DNA of 64,000 nt, from assembly GCA_024235915.1 (NCBI GenBank), contig JACKLO010000007.1, positions 1 through 64,000 on the forward strand, read 5' to 3'. The notes under the pieces are model-generated. The model had not been told where the DNA came from, searched no databases, and saw only the letters and a list, made by a program, of their open reading frames with translations. The stretch is from Burkholderiaceae bacterium (lineage in GTDB: Bacteria > Pseudomonadota > Gammaproteobacteria > Burkholderiales > Burkholderiaceae_C). A program made the translations under genes and the position numbers. Of the stretch, positions 56,865 through 64,000 are shown in pieces; positions within the stretch are counted from its first letter, which is position 1, and every line of letters starts with the position of its first letter.

Positions 56865-58052
56865 ATGCAACGACGACAGCTTCTGGCCGCCGGCGCCGCG
56901 CTGGCGGCCACCGGCCCGCTGCGCGCGCAGCAGGGCTGGGCCACGGTGGAAGCCGCTGCACGCGGCCAGACCGTGGTCTTCAACGCCTGGGGTGGCAGCG
57001 CGCGCATCAACGCCTACCTGCGATGGGCCGCCGCCGAACTGAAGGTGCGCCACGGGGTGGTGCTGGAACATGTCAAGCTGGCCGACACCGCCGAATTCGT
57101 TCGCCGGATCCGTGCCGAGAAGGCCGCAGGCCGCACCCAAGGGTCGGCCGATCTGGTGTGGATCAACGGCGAAAATTTCCTCACCATGAAGCGCGAGGGC
57201 CTGCTGCATGGGCCCTGGGCGGAACAACTGCCGAACTTCGCCTTCGTGGACGTGCAGGGCAAGCCGACCACGCGCATCGACTTCGCCGAGCCGGTGGACG
57301 GCCTGGAAGCGCCCTGGGGCATGGCGCAGCTGACCTTCTTCGTCGACACCGCGCGTGCCCCGCTGCCCGCCCCGGCCACGCTGGAGGGCCTGCTGGACTG
57401 GGCGCGCCGGCACCCCGGGCGCTTCACCTACCCGAAGCCGCCGCAGTTCATCGGCACCACCTTCCTGAAGCAGGCGCTCACCACGCTGAACGCCAACCGC
57501 AGCGCGCTGGGCCGGCCGCACACCGCCGCGGCATTCGACGCCCTGGCGCCAGGCCTGTGGCGCTATCTGGATGCGCTGCACCCGCTGCTGTGGCGCGGTG
57601 GCCGGGCCTTCCCGGCCAGCCCCGCGGCGGCCGACCAGATGCTGGCCGATGGTGAACTGGCGCTGGGCCTGAGCTTCAACCCGAACGATGCCGCCAATGC
57701 CATCGCCGCGCAGCGCTTTCCGGCCACGGTGCAGGCGTTTCAACTCGAGGGTGGCACCCTGGGCAACACGCACTTCGTCGCCATCCCGTTCAATGCCCCT
57801 GCCCCGGCGGGCGCGCAGGTGGTCGCCAACTTCCTGCTCTCGCCCTTGGCGCAGGCCCGCAAGGCCGACCTGGCGGTGTGGGGTGACCCCACGGTGCTGG
57901 CGGTGGACCGATTGCCGCCGGCCGAACGCACCCGCTTCGGCGGCGCGGCCGTGGCGGGTCAGGTGCAGCGGCCGATGCCTGTGATCCCCGAGCCCCATGG
58001 CAGCTGGGTCGAGCCCCTCGAGCGCGCATGGCAGCGGCGCTACGGCGCCTGA
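56865..58052 (+). CDS. ynjB: ABC transporter substrate-binding protein, YnjB-like
   Basis: The 395-aa protein has a Tat-like signal (QRRQLLAAGAALAATGPLRA) and an extracellular solute-binding fold of the YnjB type: TVVFNAWGGSARINAYLRWA, DLVWINGENF, APWGMAQLTFF and FTYPKPPQFIGTTFLKQAL. Orthologues lie with ynjC and ynjD in E. coli. The substrate is not established. Only six bases separate it from the bufferin DoxX gene, so they are probably cotranscribed. Confidence 0.87.
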   Translation: MQRRQLLAAGAALAATGPLRAQQGWATVEAAARGQTVVFNAWGGSARINAYLRWAAAELKVRHGVVLEHVKLADTAEFVRRIRAEKAAGRTQGSADLVWINGENFLTMKREGLLHGPWAEQLPNFAFVDVQGKPTTRIDFAEPVDGLEAPWGMAQLTFFVDTARAPLPAPATLEGLLDWARRHPGRFTYPKPPQFIGTTFLKQALTTLNANRSALGRPHTAAAFDALAPGLWRYLDALHPLLWRGGRAFPASPAAADQMLADGELALGLSFNPNDAANAIAAQRFPATVQAFQLEGGTLGNTHFVAIPFNAPAPAGAQVVANFLLSPLAQARKADLAVWGDPTVLAVDRLPPAERTRFGGAAVAGQVQRPMPVIPEPHGSWVEPLERAWQRRYGA

Positions 58053-59704
58053 ACCCACCGGGCGCGTCGACCTGGCCAGGCTGGCTGGGGCGCGGTGCTG
58101 TCGTGCTCGGGTTCGCCCTGCCGCTGGTGGCTGGCCTGGCGCTGTCGCTGCACGAAGCCGCGAACGGCTCGGCCTGGGCGTCGCTGTTCGCCGACACACC
58201 CTGGGCCACCACGTTCACGCTGTCATTGGGCACATCCGTGTTGTCCACGGCGGCGGCGCTGGCCATCACCATGGGGCTGGTCACGGCGCTGCAGGGCACA
58301 TCGAGTTGGACGCGCTTGACGGCCAGCCTGGCGCCGCTGCTGGCGGTGCCGCACGCCGCCTTTGCCATCGGCCTGGCGTGGTTGATCGCGCCCACCGGCG
58401 CCTTCGCGCGTGCGCTGGCGCCCCTGCTGGGCTGGACCACACCGCCAGCCTGGGCCACCGTGAACGACCCGCAGGGCCTGGGGCTGACGCTGGTGCTGAC
58501 GCTGAAGGAGGCGCCTTTCCTGCTGTGGAGCGTGGCGGCCCTGCTGGCGCGCCCGGAGCTTGCGGCGCGGCTGGCGGCCGAACAACGCACCGCCCGCACC
58601 CTGGGCCACGCACCGCGCGCCTGGTGGTGGCGGGCCGGCTGGCCGCAGCTGCTGCCGTTGCTGGCCTGGCCGCTGCTGGCCGTGCTGGCCTATGGCCTCA
58701 CGGTGGTGGACCTGGCGCTGATCGTCGGCCCCACGACGCCGCCGACGGCTGCTGTGCAGGCCTGGCAGGACCTGCAGGATGCCGACCCGCTGCGCAACGC
58801 GCGCGGCGCCGCTGGCGCCGTGGCGCTGGCGGTGATGCTGGCGGGGATCGTGGGTCTGGTGGCGGTGTCGTGGCCGGTGCTGCGGGGCGTGTGGGCCGCA
58901 ATGGCGGTGCAAGGCCGCCGTGCGTTGACACCGCCTCGTGTTCAAACCACACGCAGCGGCGCCCTGGCGCGGGCGTGGTGGGGCCTGCCGCTGCTGTACA
59001 CGCTGGTGTTGGGGGTGCTGGTCTTGCTCGGTGTGGCCGGGCCCTGGCCCTTCCCGGCCGCCTGGCCATCCACCTTCACCACGCTCGGCTGGCAGGCCGT
59101 GGTGACCTCGCTCGGCACAGTGGCCTTCACGGCCGTGTTGGCCACGTGCAGCACAGGCGTCGCGCTGGCACTGGTGGTGGTCTGGCTGGCATCGACCCCA
59201 CCGCGCTGGGACGCACGGGCCACGCCGGTGGTGCTGGCACCACTGGTGCTGCCGCCGCTGATGCTGACGACCGGGCTGTACCAGGCGGCACTGCACCTGC
59301 GGCTGGATGCCACGGCGGCGGGCGTGCTGTGGGCGCATGTACTGGGGGTGTTGCCCTACGTGTTCATCGTGCTGCGCCCGGCCTGGCGCGACCTGGACCC
59401 GCGGCTGGCGCAGACGGCCGCGACGCTGGGCCGCAGCCGCTGGGCCTTTCGCTGGCAGGTGCAGCGGCCGCTGCTGGCCGCGCCCATCGCGGCGGCCGCG
59501 GCGGTGGGGTTTGCGGTGAGCACCGGCCAGTTCCTGGCCACCCAGATGCTGGGCGCCGGCCGTTGGCCCACCGTGACCACGGAAGCCGTGACCCTGGCCA
59601 GCGGTGGCGACCGTCGCACCGCGGCGGCCTTTGCGCTGCTGCAGGTGCTGCTGCCGCTGCTGGGCTTTGGTGCCGCGTGGGCGTTTCAGCGGGGGCGGCG
59701 ATGA
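58028..59704 (+). CDS. ynjC: ABC transporter permease, YnjC-like (two fused permease domains)
   Basis: The 558-aa membrane protein has about twelve hydrophobic segments arranged as two permease halves. Each has an EAA-like coupling loop (ERRTARTLGHAPRAWW-type around 205, and LAQTAATLGRSRWAFRWQV around 470). It overlaps ynjB by 25 bp and ynjD by 4 bp. It is the transmembrane pore for the YnjB substrate. Confidence 0.86.
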   Translation: MAAALRRLNPPGASTWPGWLGRGAVVLGFALPLVAGLALSLHEAANGSAWASLFADTPWATTFTLSLGTSVLSTAAALAITMGLVTALQGTSSWTRLTASLAPLLAVPHAAFAIGLAWLIAPTGAFARALAPLLGWTTPPAWATVNDPQGLGLTLVLTLKEAPFLLWSVAALLARPELAARLAAEQRTARTLGHAPRAWWWRAGWPQLLPLLAWPLLAVLAYGLTVVDLALIVGPTTPPTAAVQAWQDLQDADPLRNARGAAGAVALAVMLAGIVGLVAVSWPVLRGVWAAMAVQGRRALTPPRVQTTRSGALARAWWGLPLLYTLVLGVLVLLGVAGPWPFPAAWPSTFTTLGWQAVVTSLGTVAFTAVLATCSTGVALALVVVWLASTPPRWDARATPVVLAPLVLPPLMLTTGLYQAALHLRLDATAAGVLWAHVLGVLPYVFIVLRPAWRDLDPRLAQTAATLGRSRWAFRWQVQRPLLAAPIAAAAAVGFAVSTGQFLATQMLGAGRWPTVTTEAVTLASGGDRRTAAAFALLQVLLPLLGFGAAWAFQRGRR

Positions 59705-60330
59705 GCCTCGTGCTGGAATCGGTCTCGATCCACCTGGCGGGCCGTGCGCTGGTGCCGCCGCTGGACCTGGCCATCGCCGCGGGTGAGGTCGTCACGGTCA
59801 TGGGCCCCAGCGGCTGTGGCAAGAGTTCGCTGTTGTCCTGGCTGGTGGGCCTGGACATCCACCCCTTGACTGGCGCCGGGCACGTGCGCGTGGCGGGTGA
59901 GGACGTGACCACGTGGCCCACCGAACGCAGGCGCATCGGCCTGCTGTTCCAGGACGATCTGCTCTATCCGCACTGGACGCTGCGGCAGAACCTGCTGTTT
60001 GCGCTGCCGCAGGGCCGTCGCGCTGACCGCGAGACGGCCGTCGAACAGGCGCTTGCAGCGGCTGAACTGTCCGGCCTGGGCGGGCGCAGGCCGCAGGCGC
60101 TCAGCGGTGGGCAGCGCGCGCGGGTGTCGCTGGTGCGGGCCCTGCTGGCACAGCCGCGTGCACTGCTGCTGGACGAACCGTTTTCCCGGCTCGACAGCGC
60201 GCTGCGCGCGCGCATGCGCGAACACACCTGGCAGGCCCTGCAACGCGCCGGCGTGCCGGCGCTGCTGGTGACGCACGACGCGGCCGATGTGCCGCACGGG
60301 GCGCGTGTCGTGAGGCTGGGCGATGCTTGA
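59701..60330 (+). CDS. ynjD: ABC transporter ATP-binding protein, YnjD-like
   Basis: The 209-aa ATPase is complete: Walker A GPSGCGKSS (about 36-44), Q-loop LLFQDDLLYPH, signature LSGGQRARVSL, Walker B ALLLDEPFSRLD and switch VTHDAADV. It overlaps ynjC (ATGA) and the next gene by 8 bp. Confidence 0.91.
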   Translation: MSLVLESVSIHLAGRALVPPLDLAIAAGEVVTVMGPSGCGKSSLLSWLVGLDIHPLTGAGHVRVAGEDVTTWPTERRRIGLLFQDDLLYPHWTLRQNLLFALPQGRRADRETAVEQALAAAELSGLGGRRPQALSGGQRARVSLVRALLAQPRALLLDEPFSRLDSALRARMREHTWQALQRAGVPALLVTHDAADVPHGARVVRLGDA

Positions 60331-60928
60331 CCGGGTGGCGCTGCGCCTGCTGGCCCCGCCCATCGGCGCACTGGCCCGGGGGCTGGTGGGCGCCGGTGTT
60401 GGCGCCAACACGATCACGTGGGCGGGCTTTGCCATCGGCCTGGCCGGGGCGCTGGCGATTGCGCTGCAGGCCTATGGTGTGGGTCTGGCACTCGTCCTGC
60501 TCAGCCGCCTGTGCGACGGCCTGGACGGCGCCGTGGCGCGTCTGACCACACCCAGCGACCGGGGCGCCTTTCTCGACATCACGCTGGACTTCCTCTTCTA
60601 CGCCAGCATTCCGCTGGCCTTCGCGGTGGCAGATCCCGTTGCCAACGCCTTGCCGGCGGCGTGCCTGCTGGCGGCCTTCATCGGCACTGGCAGCAGTTTC
60701 CTGGCCTTTTCGACGTTGGCCGCCCAGCGTGGCCTGCAGAGCACGGCCTACCCCCGCAAAGGCCTGTATTACCTGGGCGGGCTCACCGAGGCGACCGAGA
60801 CGCTGGCCTGCTTTGCCCTGATGTGCCTGTTCCCCGCTCAGTTCGCGCTCTGGGCCCTCGGATTTGCGGCGCTGTGCGGGTTGACGATCGTCACCCGGCT
60901 GTGGGCCGGCTGGAGAATGCTCAAGTGA
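60323..60928 (+). CDS. CDP-alcohol phosphatidyltransferase family protein (YnjF-like)
   Basis: The 201-aa membrane protein carries the CDP-alcohol motif in DGLDGAVARL to RGAFLDITLD (D-G-x2-A-R-x7-G-x3-D-x3-D, about 66-91), with about five membrane helices. The four Asp that bind metal and CDP-alcohol are present. E. coli ynjF also lies directly after ynjBCD, so this is conserved synteny. The acceptor alcohol is unknown. Its stop overlaps the next GTG (GTGA). Confidence 0.88.
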   Translation: MLDRVALRLLAPPIGALARGLVGAGVGANTITWAGFAIGLAGALAIALQAYGVGLALVLLSRLCDGLDGAVARLTTPSDRGAFLDITLDFLFYASIPLAFAVADPVANALPAACLLAAFIGTGSSFLAFSTLAAQRGLQSTAYPRKGLYYLGGLTEATETLACFALMCLFPAQFALWALGFAALCGLTIVTRLWAGWRMLK

Positions 60929-63090
60929 AAGCGAACCGCGTGCTCCTGCTGCTGGCCCTGGTGGCCGGGTTTGCCCTGTTCTGCGCCTTCGACCTCCAGC
61001 GCTTCCTGACGCTGGACTATCTGAAGGCAGCACAGGGCGACTTTGCCGCGCTGTACGCCGAGCGGCCGCTGCTCGTGATCGGTGGCTACTTCCTGATCTA
61101 CGTGGTGGCGACGGCGCTGTCGCTGCCCGGGGCCACCATCCTGACGCTGGCCGGCGGCGCCGTGTTCGGCCTGTGGGTGGGCCTGCTGGTGGTGTCGTTC
61201 GCCTCCAGCCTTGGCGCCACGCTGGCGATGCTGGCGGCGCGCTACCTGCTGCGCGACAGCATCAGGGCCCGGTTCGGGCAGCGTGTCGCCGAGATCGATC
61301 GTGGTGTGGCGCGCGACGGTGCGTTCTACCTGTTCACGCTGCGCCTGGTGCCTGCGGTGCCCTTCGTCGTCGTCAACCTGGTGATGGGCCTGACGGCGAT
61401 GAAGGCCCGCAGCTTCTACGCCGTCAGCCAGATCGGCATGCTCGCCGGCACGCTGGTGTACGTGAATGCCGGTACGCAGCTGGCGCAGATCGAATCTCTG
61501 GGCGGCATCCTCAGCCCGGGGCTGATCGGCAGCTTCGTGCTGCTGGGCCTGTTTCCGTTGGTGGCCAGGAAGATCGTCGATGGGGTCAAGGCCCGGCAGG
61601 TCTACGCGAAGTGGGCCCATCGCAAGCCAAAGACCTTCGACCGCAACCTGGTCGTCATCGGTGCCGGCGCGGCAGGGCTGGTCACCAGCTACATCGCCGC
61701 CGCGGTCAAGGCCAAGGTGACCCTGGTGGAAGGCCACAAGATGGGCGGCGACTGCCTGAACTACGGCTGCGTGCCGAGCAAGGCGCTGATCAGGACCGCC
61801 ACCCTGGTGCGCCAGATGCGCCACAGCGCCGACTACGGCGTGGCGCGGGCCGAGTGGTCGCTGGACTTCGCGCAGGTGATGGACCGCGTGGCCCAGGTGA
61901 TCGAAGACATCGCGCCGCACGACAGCGTGGCGCGCTACACCGGCCTGGGGGTGGATGTGGTCGAAGGGCAGGCCACCATCGTCGACCCCTGGCACGTGAA
62001 GATCGCACGTCAGAACGGCGGCGAGCAGCTGCTGAGCACCCGCGCCATCGTCATTGCCACCGGCGCCGAACCCTTCGTGCCGCCGTTGCCGGGGCTGAAG
62101 GAAGCAGGGGTTCTCACCAGCGACACGCTGTGGAACCTGCGCACGCTGCCCCGCCGCCTGGTGGTGCTGGGCGGCGGGCCGATCGGCTGCGAGCTGGCGC
62201 AGGCCTTTGCCCGCCTGGGCAGCGAGGTGACGCAGGTGGAGATGGCGCCGCGGCTGATGGGCCGCGAGGACGAGGAGGTCTCGGCCTTCGTCCGCGAGCG
62301 GCTGGAGGCCGATGGCGTGCGGGTGCTCACCGGGCACACCGCGTTGCGCTGTGAGCAGGATGCGCCTGACCTGGGCGGGGGCAAGTGGCTGGTGGTGGCG
62401 GCCAACGGCGCCGAGCAACGCCTGCCCTTCGACGAACTGTTGTGCGCCGTGGGCCGCGTGGCGCGCCTCAAGGGCTTTGGCCTGGAGGAGCTGGGCATCG
62501 CGGCACAGCGCACGGTGCCCGTGGACGCCTACCTGCAGACGATCTACCCCAACATCCTCGCCGCTGGCGACGTGGCCGGGCCCTATCAGTTCACCCACAC
62601 GGCCGCGCACCAGGCCTGGTACGCCAGCGTCAATGCGCTGTTCGCGCCCTTCAAGCGTTTCAAGGCCGACTACCGCGTGATCCCGTGGACCACCTTCGTC
62701 GACCCTGAGGTGGCACGCGTGGGCCTGAACGAGCAGGAGGCGAAGGAACGGGGCGTGCCTTTCGAGGTGACGCGTTATGGCATCGACGACCTCGACCGTG
62801 CCATCGCCGACAGCAGCGCACACGGCTGGGTCAAGGTGCTCACGGTGCCGGGCAAGGACCGGATCTTGGGCGTGACCATCGTCGGCAGCCACGCCGGCGA
62901 CCTGCTGGCCGAGTACGTGCTGGCGATGAAACACGGCCTGGGACTGAACAAGATCCTGGGCACCATCCACACCTATCCGACGATGGCCGAGGCCAACAAG
63001 TACGCCGCGGGCGAGTGGAAACGGGCCCACCAACCCCATGGTCTGCTGCGCTGGGTGCAGCGTTTCCACGACTGGCGGCGCGGCGCATGA
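60925..63090 (+). CDS. TVP38/DedA-like membrane domain fused to a mercuric-reductase-like flavoprotein
   Basis: The 721-aa protein has an N-terminal TVP38/TMEM64 (SNARE-associated) membrane domain (about 1-225; GGAVFGLWVGLLVVSFASSLG, LRLVPAVPFVVVNLVMGL). A class I pyridine-nucleotide disulfide oxidoreductase follows (about 236-715): VVIGAGAAGLVTSY, redox cysteines C277 and C282 (GGDCLNYGCVPSK), NAD site VVLGGGPIGCELAQAF, and the C-terminal GTIHTYPTMAEANK block. It lacks the MerA C-terminal Cys pair and HMA domain, so mercury reduction is unlikely. The fusion tethers a disulfide reductase to the membrane; the substrate is unknown. Confidence 0.9.
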   Translation: MKANRVLLLLALVAGFALFCAFDLQRFLTLDYLKAAQGDFAALYAERPLLVIGGYFLIYVVATALSLPGATILTLAGGAVFGLWVGLLVVSFASSLGATLAMLAARYLLRDSIRARFGQRVAEIDRGVARDGAFYLFTLRLVPAVPFVVVNLVMGLTAMKARSFYAVSQIGMLAGTLVYVNAGTQLAQIESLGGILSPGLIGSFVLLGLFPLVARKIVDGVKARQVYAKWAHRKPKTFDRNLVVIGAGAAGLVTSYIAAAVKAKVTLVEGHKMGGDCLNYGCVPSKALIRTATLVRQMRHSADYGVARAEWSLDFAQVMDRVAQVIEDIAPHDSVARYTGLGVDVVEGQATIVDPWHVKIARQNGGEQLLSTRAIVIATGAEPFVPPLPGLKEAGVLTSDTLWNLRTLPRRLVVLGGGPIGCELAQAFARLGSEVTQVEMAPRLMGREDEEVSAFVRERLEADGVRVLTGHTALRCEQDAPDLGGGKWLVVAANGAEQRLPFDELLCAVGRVARLKGFGLEELGIAAQRTVPVDAYLQTIYPNILAAGDVAGPYQFTHTAAHQAWYASVNALFAPFKRFKADYRVIPWTTFVDPEVARVGLNEQEAKERGVPFEVTRYGIDDLDRAIADSSAHGWVKVLTVPGKDRILGVTIVGSHAGDLLAEYVLAMKHGLGLNKILGTIHTYPTMAEANKYAAGEWKRAHQPHGLLRWVQRFHDWRRGA

Positions 63091-63779
63091 GGGCCGCATG
63101 GGCGTTGGTGCTCGCCAGCCTGGCCAGCGACGCGCTGGCGCTGCCGATGCTGCAGGACGGCGCAGGCTGGCAGGTGGTGGGGCTGCCGAAACAGACGCTG
63201 CCGATGACGCGCTTCGGCTTTGCCCAGCAGGACGGCCAGCACGTGCTGCGGGTGGAGGCCAGCGGGTCCTACGGCAACCTCGTGCACGAACTGGCGGACG
63301 GTTCGCCGCCCGGCCGTTGGCTGCAGTGGCGCTGGAAGCTGGACACGCCGCTGGCCGCGGCCGACCTGCGCAGCAAGGCGGGCGATGATGCAGCGCTGAA
63401 GGTCTGCGCGCTGTTCGACCTGCCGCTGGAGGCGCTGGGCCTCGTGGAGCGCGCGAAGATGCGCATGGCGCGCGCCGTCTCCGGCCAGTGGCTGCCGGCG
63501 GCGACGCTGTGCTACGTCTGGGACCCGTCGCTGCCGGCGGGCACGCTGCTGCCCAACGCGCATTCGCCGCGCCTGCGCTGGATCGTCGCCCGCGGCAGCG
63601 GCGCACCATTGCAGGCTTGGCAGTCAGAGCGGCGCGACCTGCATGCCGACTTTCTGCGCGCCTTCGCCGACGAAGCCCAGACGGTGCCGCCGCTGAAGGC
63701 CATCGCGGTCGGGGCCGATGCCGACAACACCGGCGGGCGCAGCGTTGGTTGGGTGGCCGCCTTGGACCTGCAGCCTTGA
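63087..63779 (+). CDS. DUF3047 exported protein
   Basis: The 230-aa protein has a short signal peptide (MRAAWALVLASLASDALA) and the DUF3047 pattern: WLQWRWKLD, SKAGDDAALKVCALFDLP, LCYVWDPSLPAGTLLPNAHS and AIAVGADADNTGG. It resembles lectin-like beta-sandwiches. Function is unknown. Start and stop overlap the neighbouring genes by 4 bp. Confidence 0.85.
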   Translation: MRAAWALVLASLASDALALPMLQDGAGWQVVGLPKQTLPMTRFGFAQQDGQHVLRVEASGSYGNLVHELADGSPPGRWLQWRWKLDTPLAAADLRSKAGDDAALKVCALFDLPLEALGLVERAKMRMARAVSGQWLPAATLCYVWDPSLPAGTLLPNAHSPRLRWIVARGSGAPLQAWQSERRDLHADFLRAFADEAQTVPPLKAIAVGADADNTGGRSVGWVAALDLQP

Positions 63780-64000
63780 AGCGCCTGCTGCTGGCAGGCG
63801 GTGGCCATGCCCATGTGCAGGTGCTGGCGGCGCTGGCGCGCGAACCCTTGCCGGGCACCGAGGTGCTGCTGGTCACACCGTTCGCACGCCAGATGTACTC
63901 CGGCATGCTGCCGGGCTGGGTGGCGGGCCACTACCGTGAAGACCAGATCGTGATCCCGCTGCCCGCGCTGGCGCAGGCGGCTGGTGTGCGGTTGAGCGAA
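63776..64000 (+). CDS. NDH-2-like FAD oxidoreductase, probably fused to SelD (5' part only)
   Basis: The first 75 codons, from TTG 63776, run to the window edge. The product starts LKRLLLAGGGHAHVQVLAAL, with the glycine-rich FAD fold containing the His-Ala-His that marks the NADH dehydrogenase-like domain fused to selenide, water dikinase (SelD) in many bacteria. RQMYSGMLPGWVAGHY is also typical of that group. Whether a SelD domain follows cannot be seen. The TTG overlaps the DUF3047 stop (TTGA). Confidence 0.75.
   Translation, partial: MKRLLLAGGGHAHVQVLAALAREPLPGTEVLLVTPFARQMYSGMLPGWVAGHYREDQIVIPLPALAQAAGVRLSE

Noticed and set aside
60925..63090. Mercuric reductase MerA
   Set aside because: No N-terminal HMA domain or C-terminal vicinal cysteines, and no mer genes nearby.
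60838..63906. A 1022-codon open frame on the minus strand, and similar long antisense frames (for example 16440-19322, 1794-3461, 10471-11790)
   Set aside because: These lie opposite strongly supported genes. Their translations are Arg/Gly/Ala/His-rich with no domain, as expected from very GC-rich DNA.

Overview
The window reads as chromosomal DNA of a very GC-rich betaproteobacterium, most likely order Burkholderiales (Rubrivivax/Leptothrix/Ideonella-like). This is inferred from coding style and gene families: an HU-like protein with an Ala/Lys-rich tail, a DUF2145 gene with its usual Ser-rich neighbour, a PEP-CTERM protein, an aminobenzoyl-CoA/salicylyl-CoA monooxygenase cluster, and many ATGA/GTGA stop-start overlaps. 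No rRNA, tRNA, CRISPR array, insertion sequence or prophage gene was seen. About 95% of the window is coding.

Layout. 0-4 kb: a tungsten aldehyde oxidoreductase operon (aorB, NADH/FAD subunit aorC, MoaD-like aorD), then a twice-frameshifted pseudogene between two related palindromes. 4-9.6 kb: secreted or envelope proteins (M36 metalloprotease, PEP-CTERM protein, Ser-rich protein, DUF2145, small membrane protein). 9.5-13.5 kb: molybdate/tungstate region (molbindin-like protein divergent from modEABC, with a ModE-type operator between them). 13.6-19.7 kb: thioredoxin-like protein, transglutaminase-like protein, degenerate GGDEF protein, ECF sigma factor with a Ser/Thr kinase, and a small unknown protein. 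19.8-25.7 kb: DUF364, VWA protein and MoxR ATPase, divergent from a ModE-like HTH/periplasmic-binding regulator and XdhC. This set looks like molybdoenzyme maturation and regulation.

25.7-35.0 kb: signalling block with an HD-GYP response regulator, a hybrid histidine kinase, a multi-PAS NarX-type kinase, and a LuxR-type response regulator broken by an in-frame TAG. 35.1-41.5 kb: DUF3455 and a CoA-dependent aromatic degradation operon (abmA-like fused monooxygenase/reductase, SDR, MarR, enoyl-CoA hydratase, glutaryl-CoA dehydrogenase-like). A perfect palindrome lies over its predicted promoter. 41.8-45 kb: HU/H1-like protein and an orphan GspE/PilB-type ATPase with MshEN-like repeats. 45-54.4 kb: TRAP transporter divergent from an operon of regulator, Asp/Glu racemase-like protein, 5-oxoprolinase-type HyuAB fusion, DUF4399 protein and pyroglutamyl peptidase. 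The gene set suggests uptake and recycling of 5-oxoproline.

54.5-64 kb: a bufferin-type RiPP module (DUF2282 precursor, DUF692 MNIO enzyme, DUF2063 partner, DoxX protein). It runs with almost no gaps into an Ynj-like ABC transporter, a CDP-alcohol phosphatidyltransferase, a TVP38-mercuric-reductase-like fusion, DUF3047, and the start of an NDH-2/SelD-type oxidoreductase. Eleven genes in a row overlap or are nearly contiguous, so they probably form one transcript. This copper-RiPP plus orphan transporter/redox assembly is the most interesting system here. The second notable signal is a family of three palindromes directly after stop codons, with covarying arms and a conserved bulged A.
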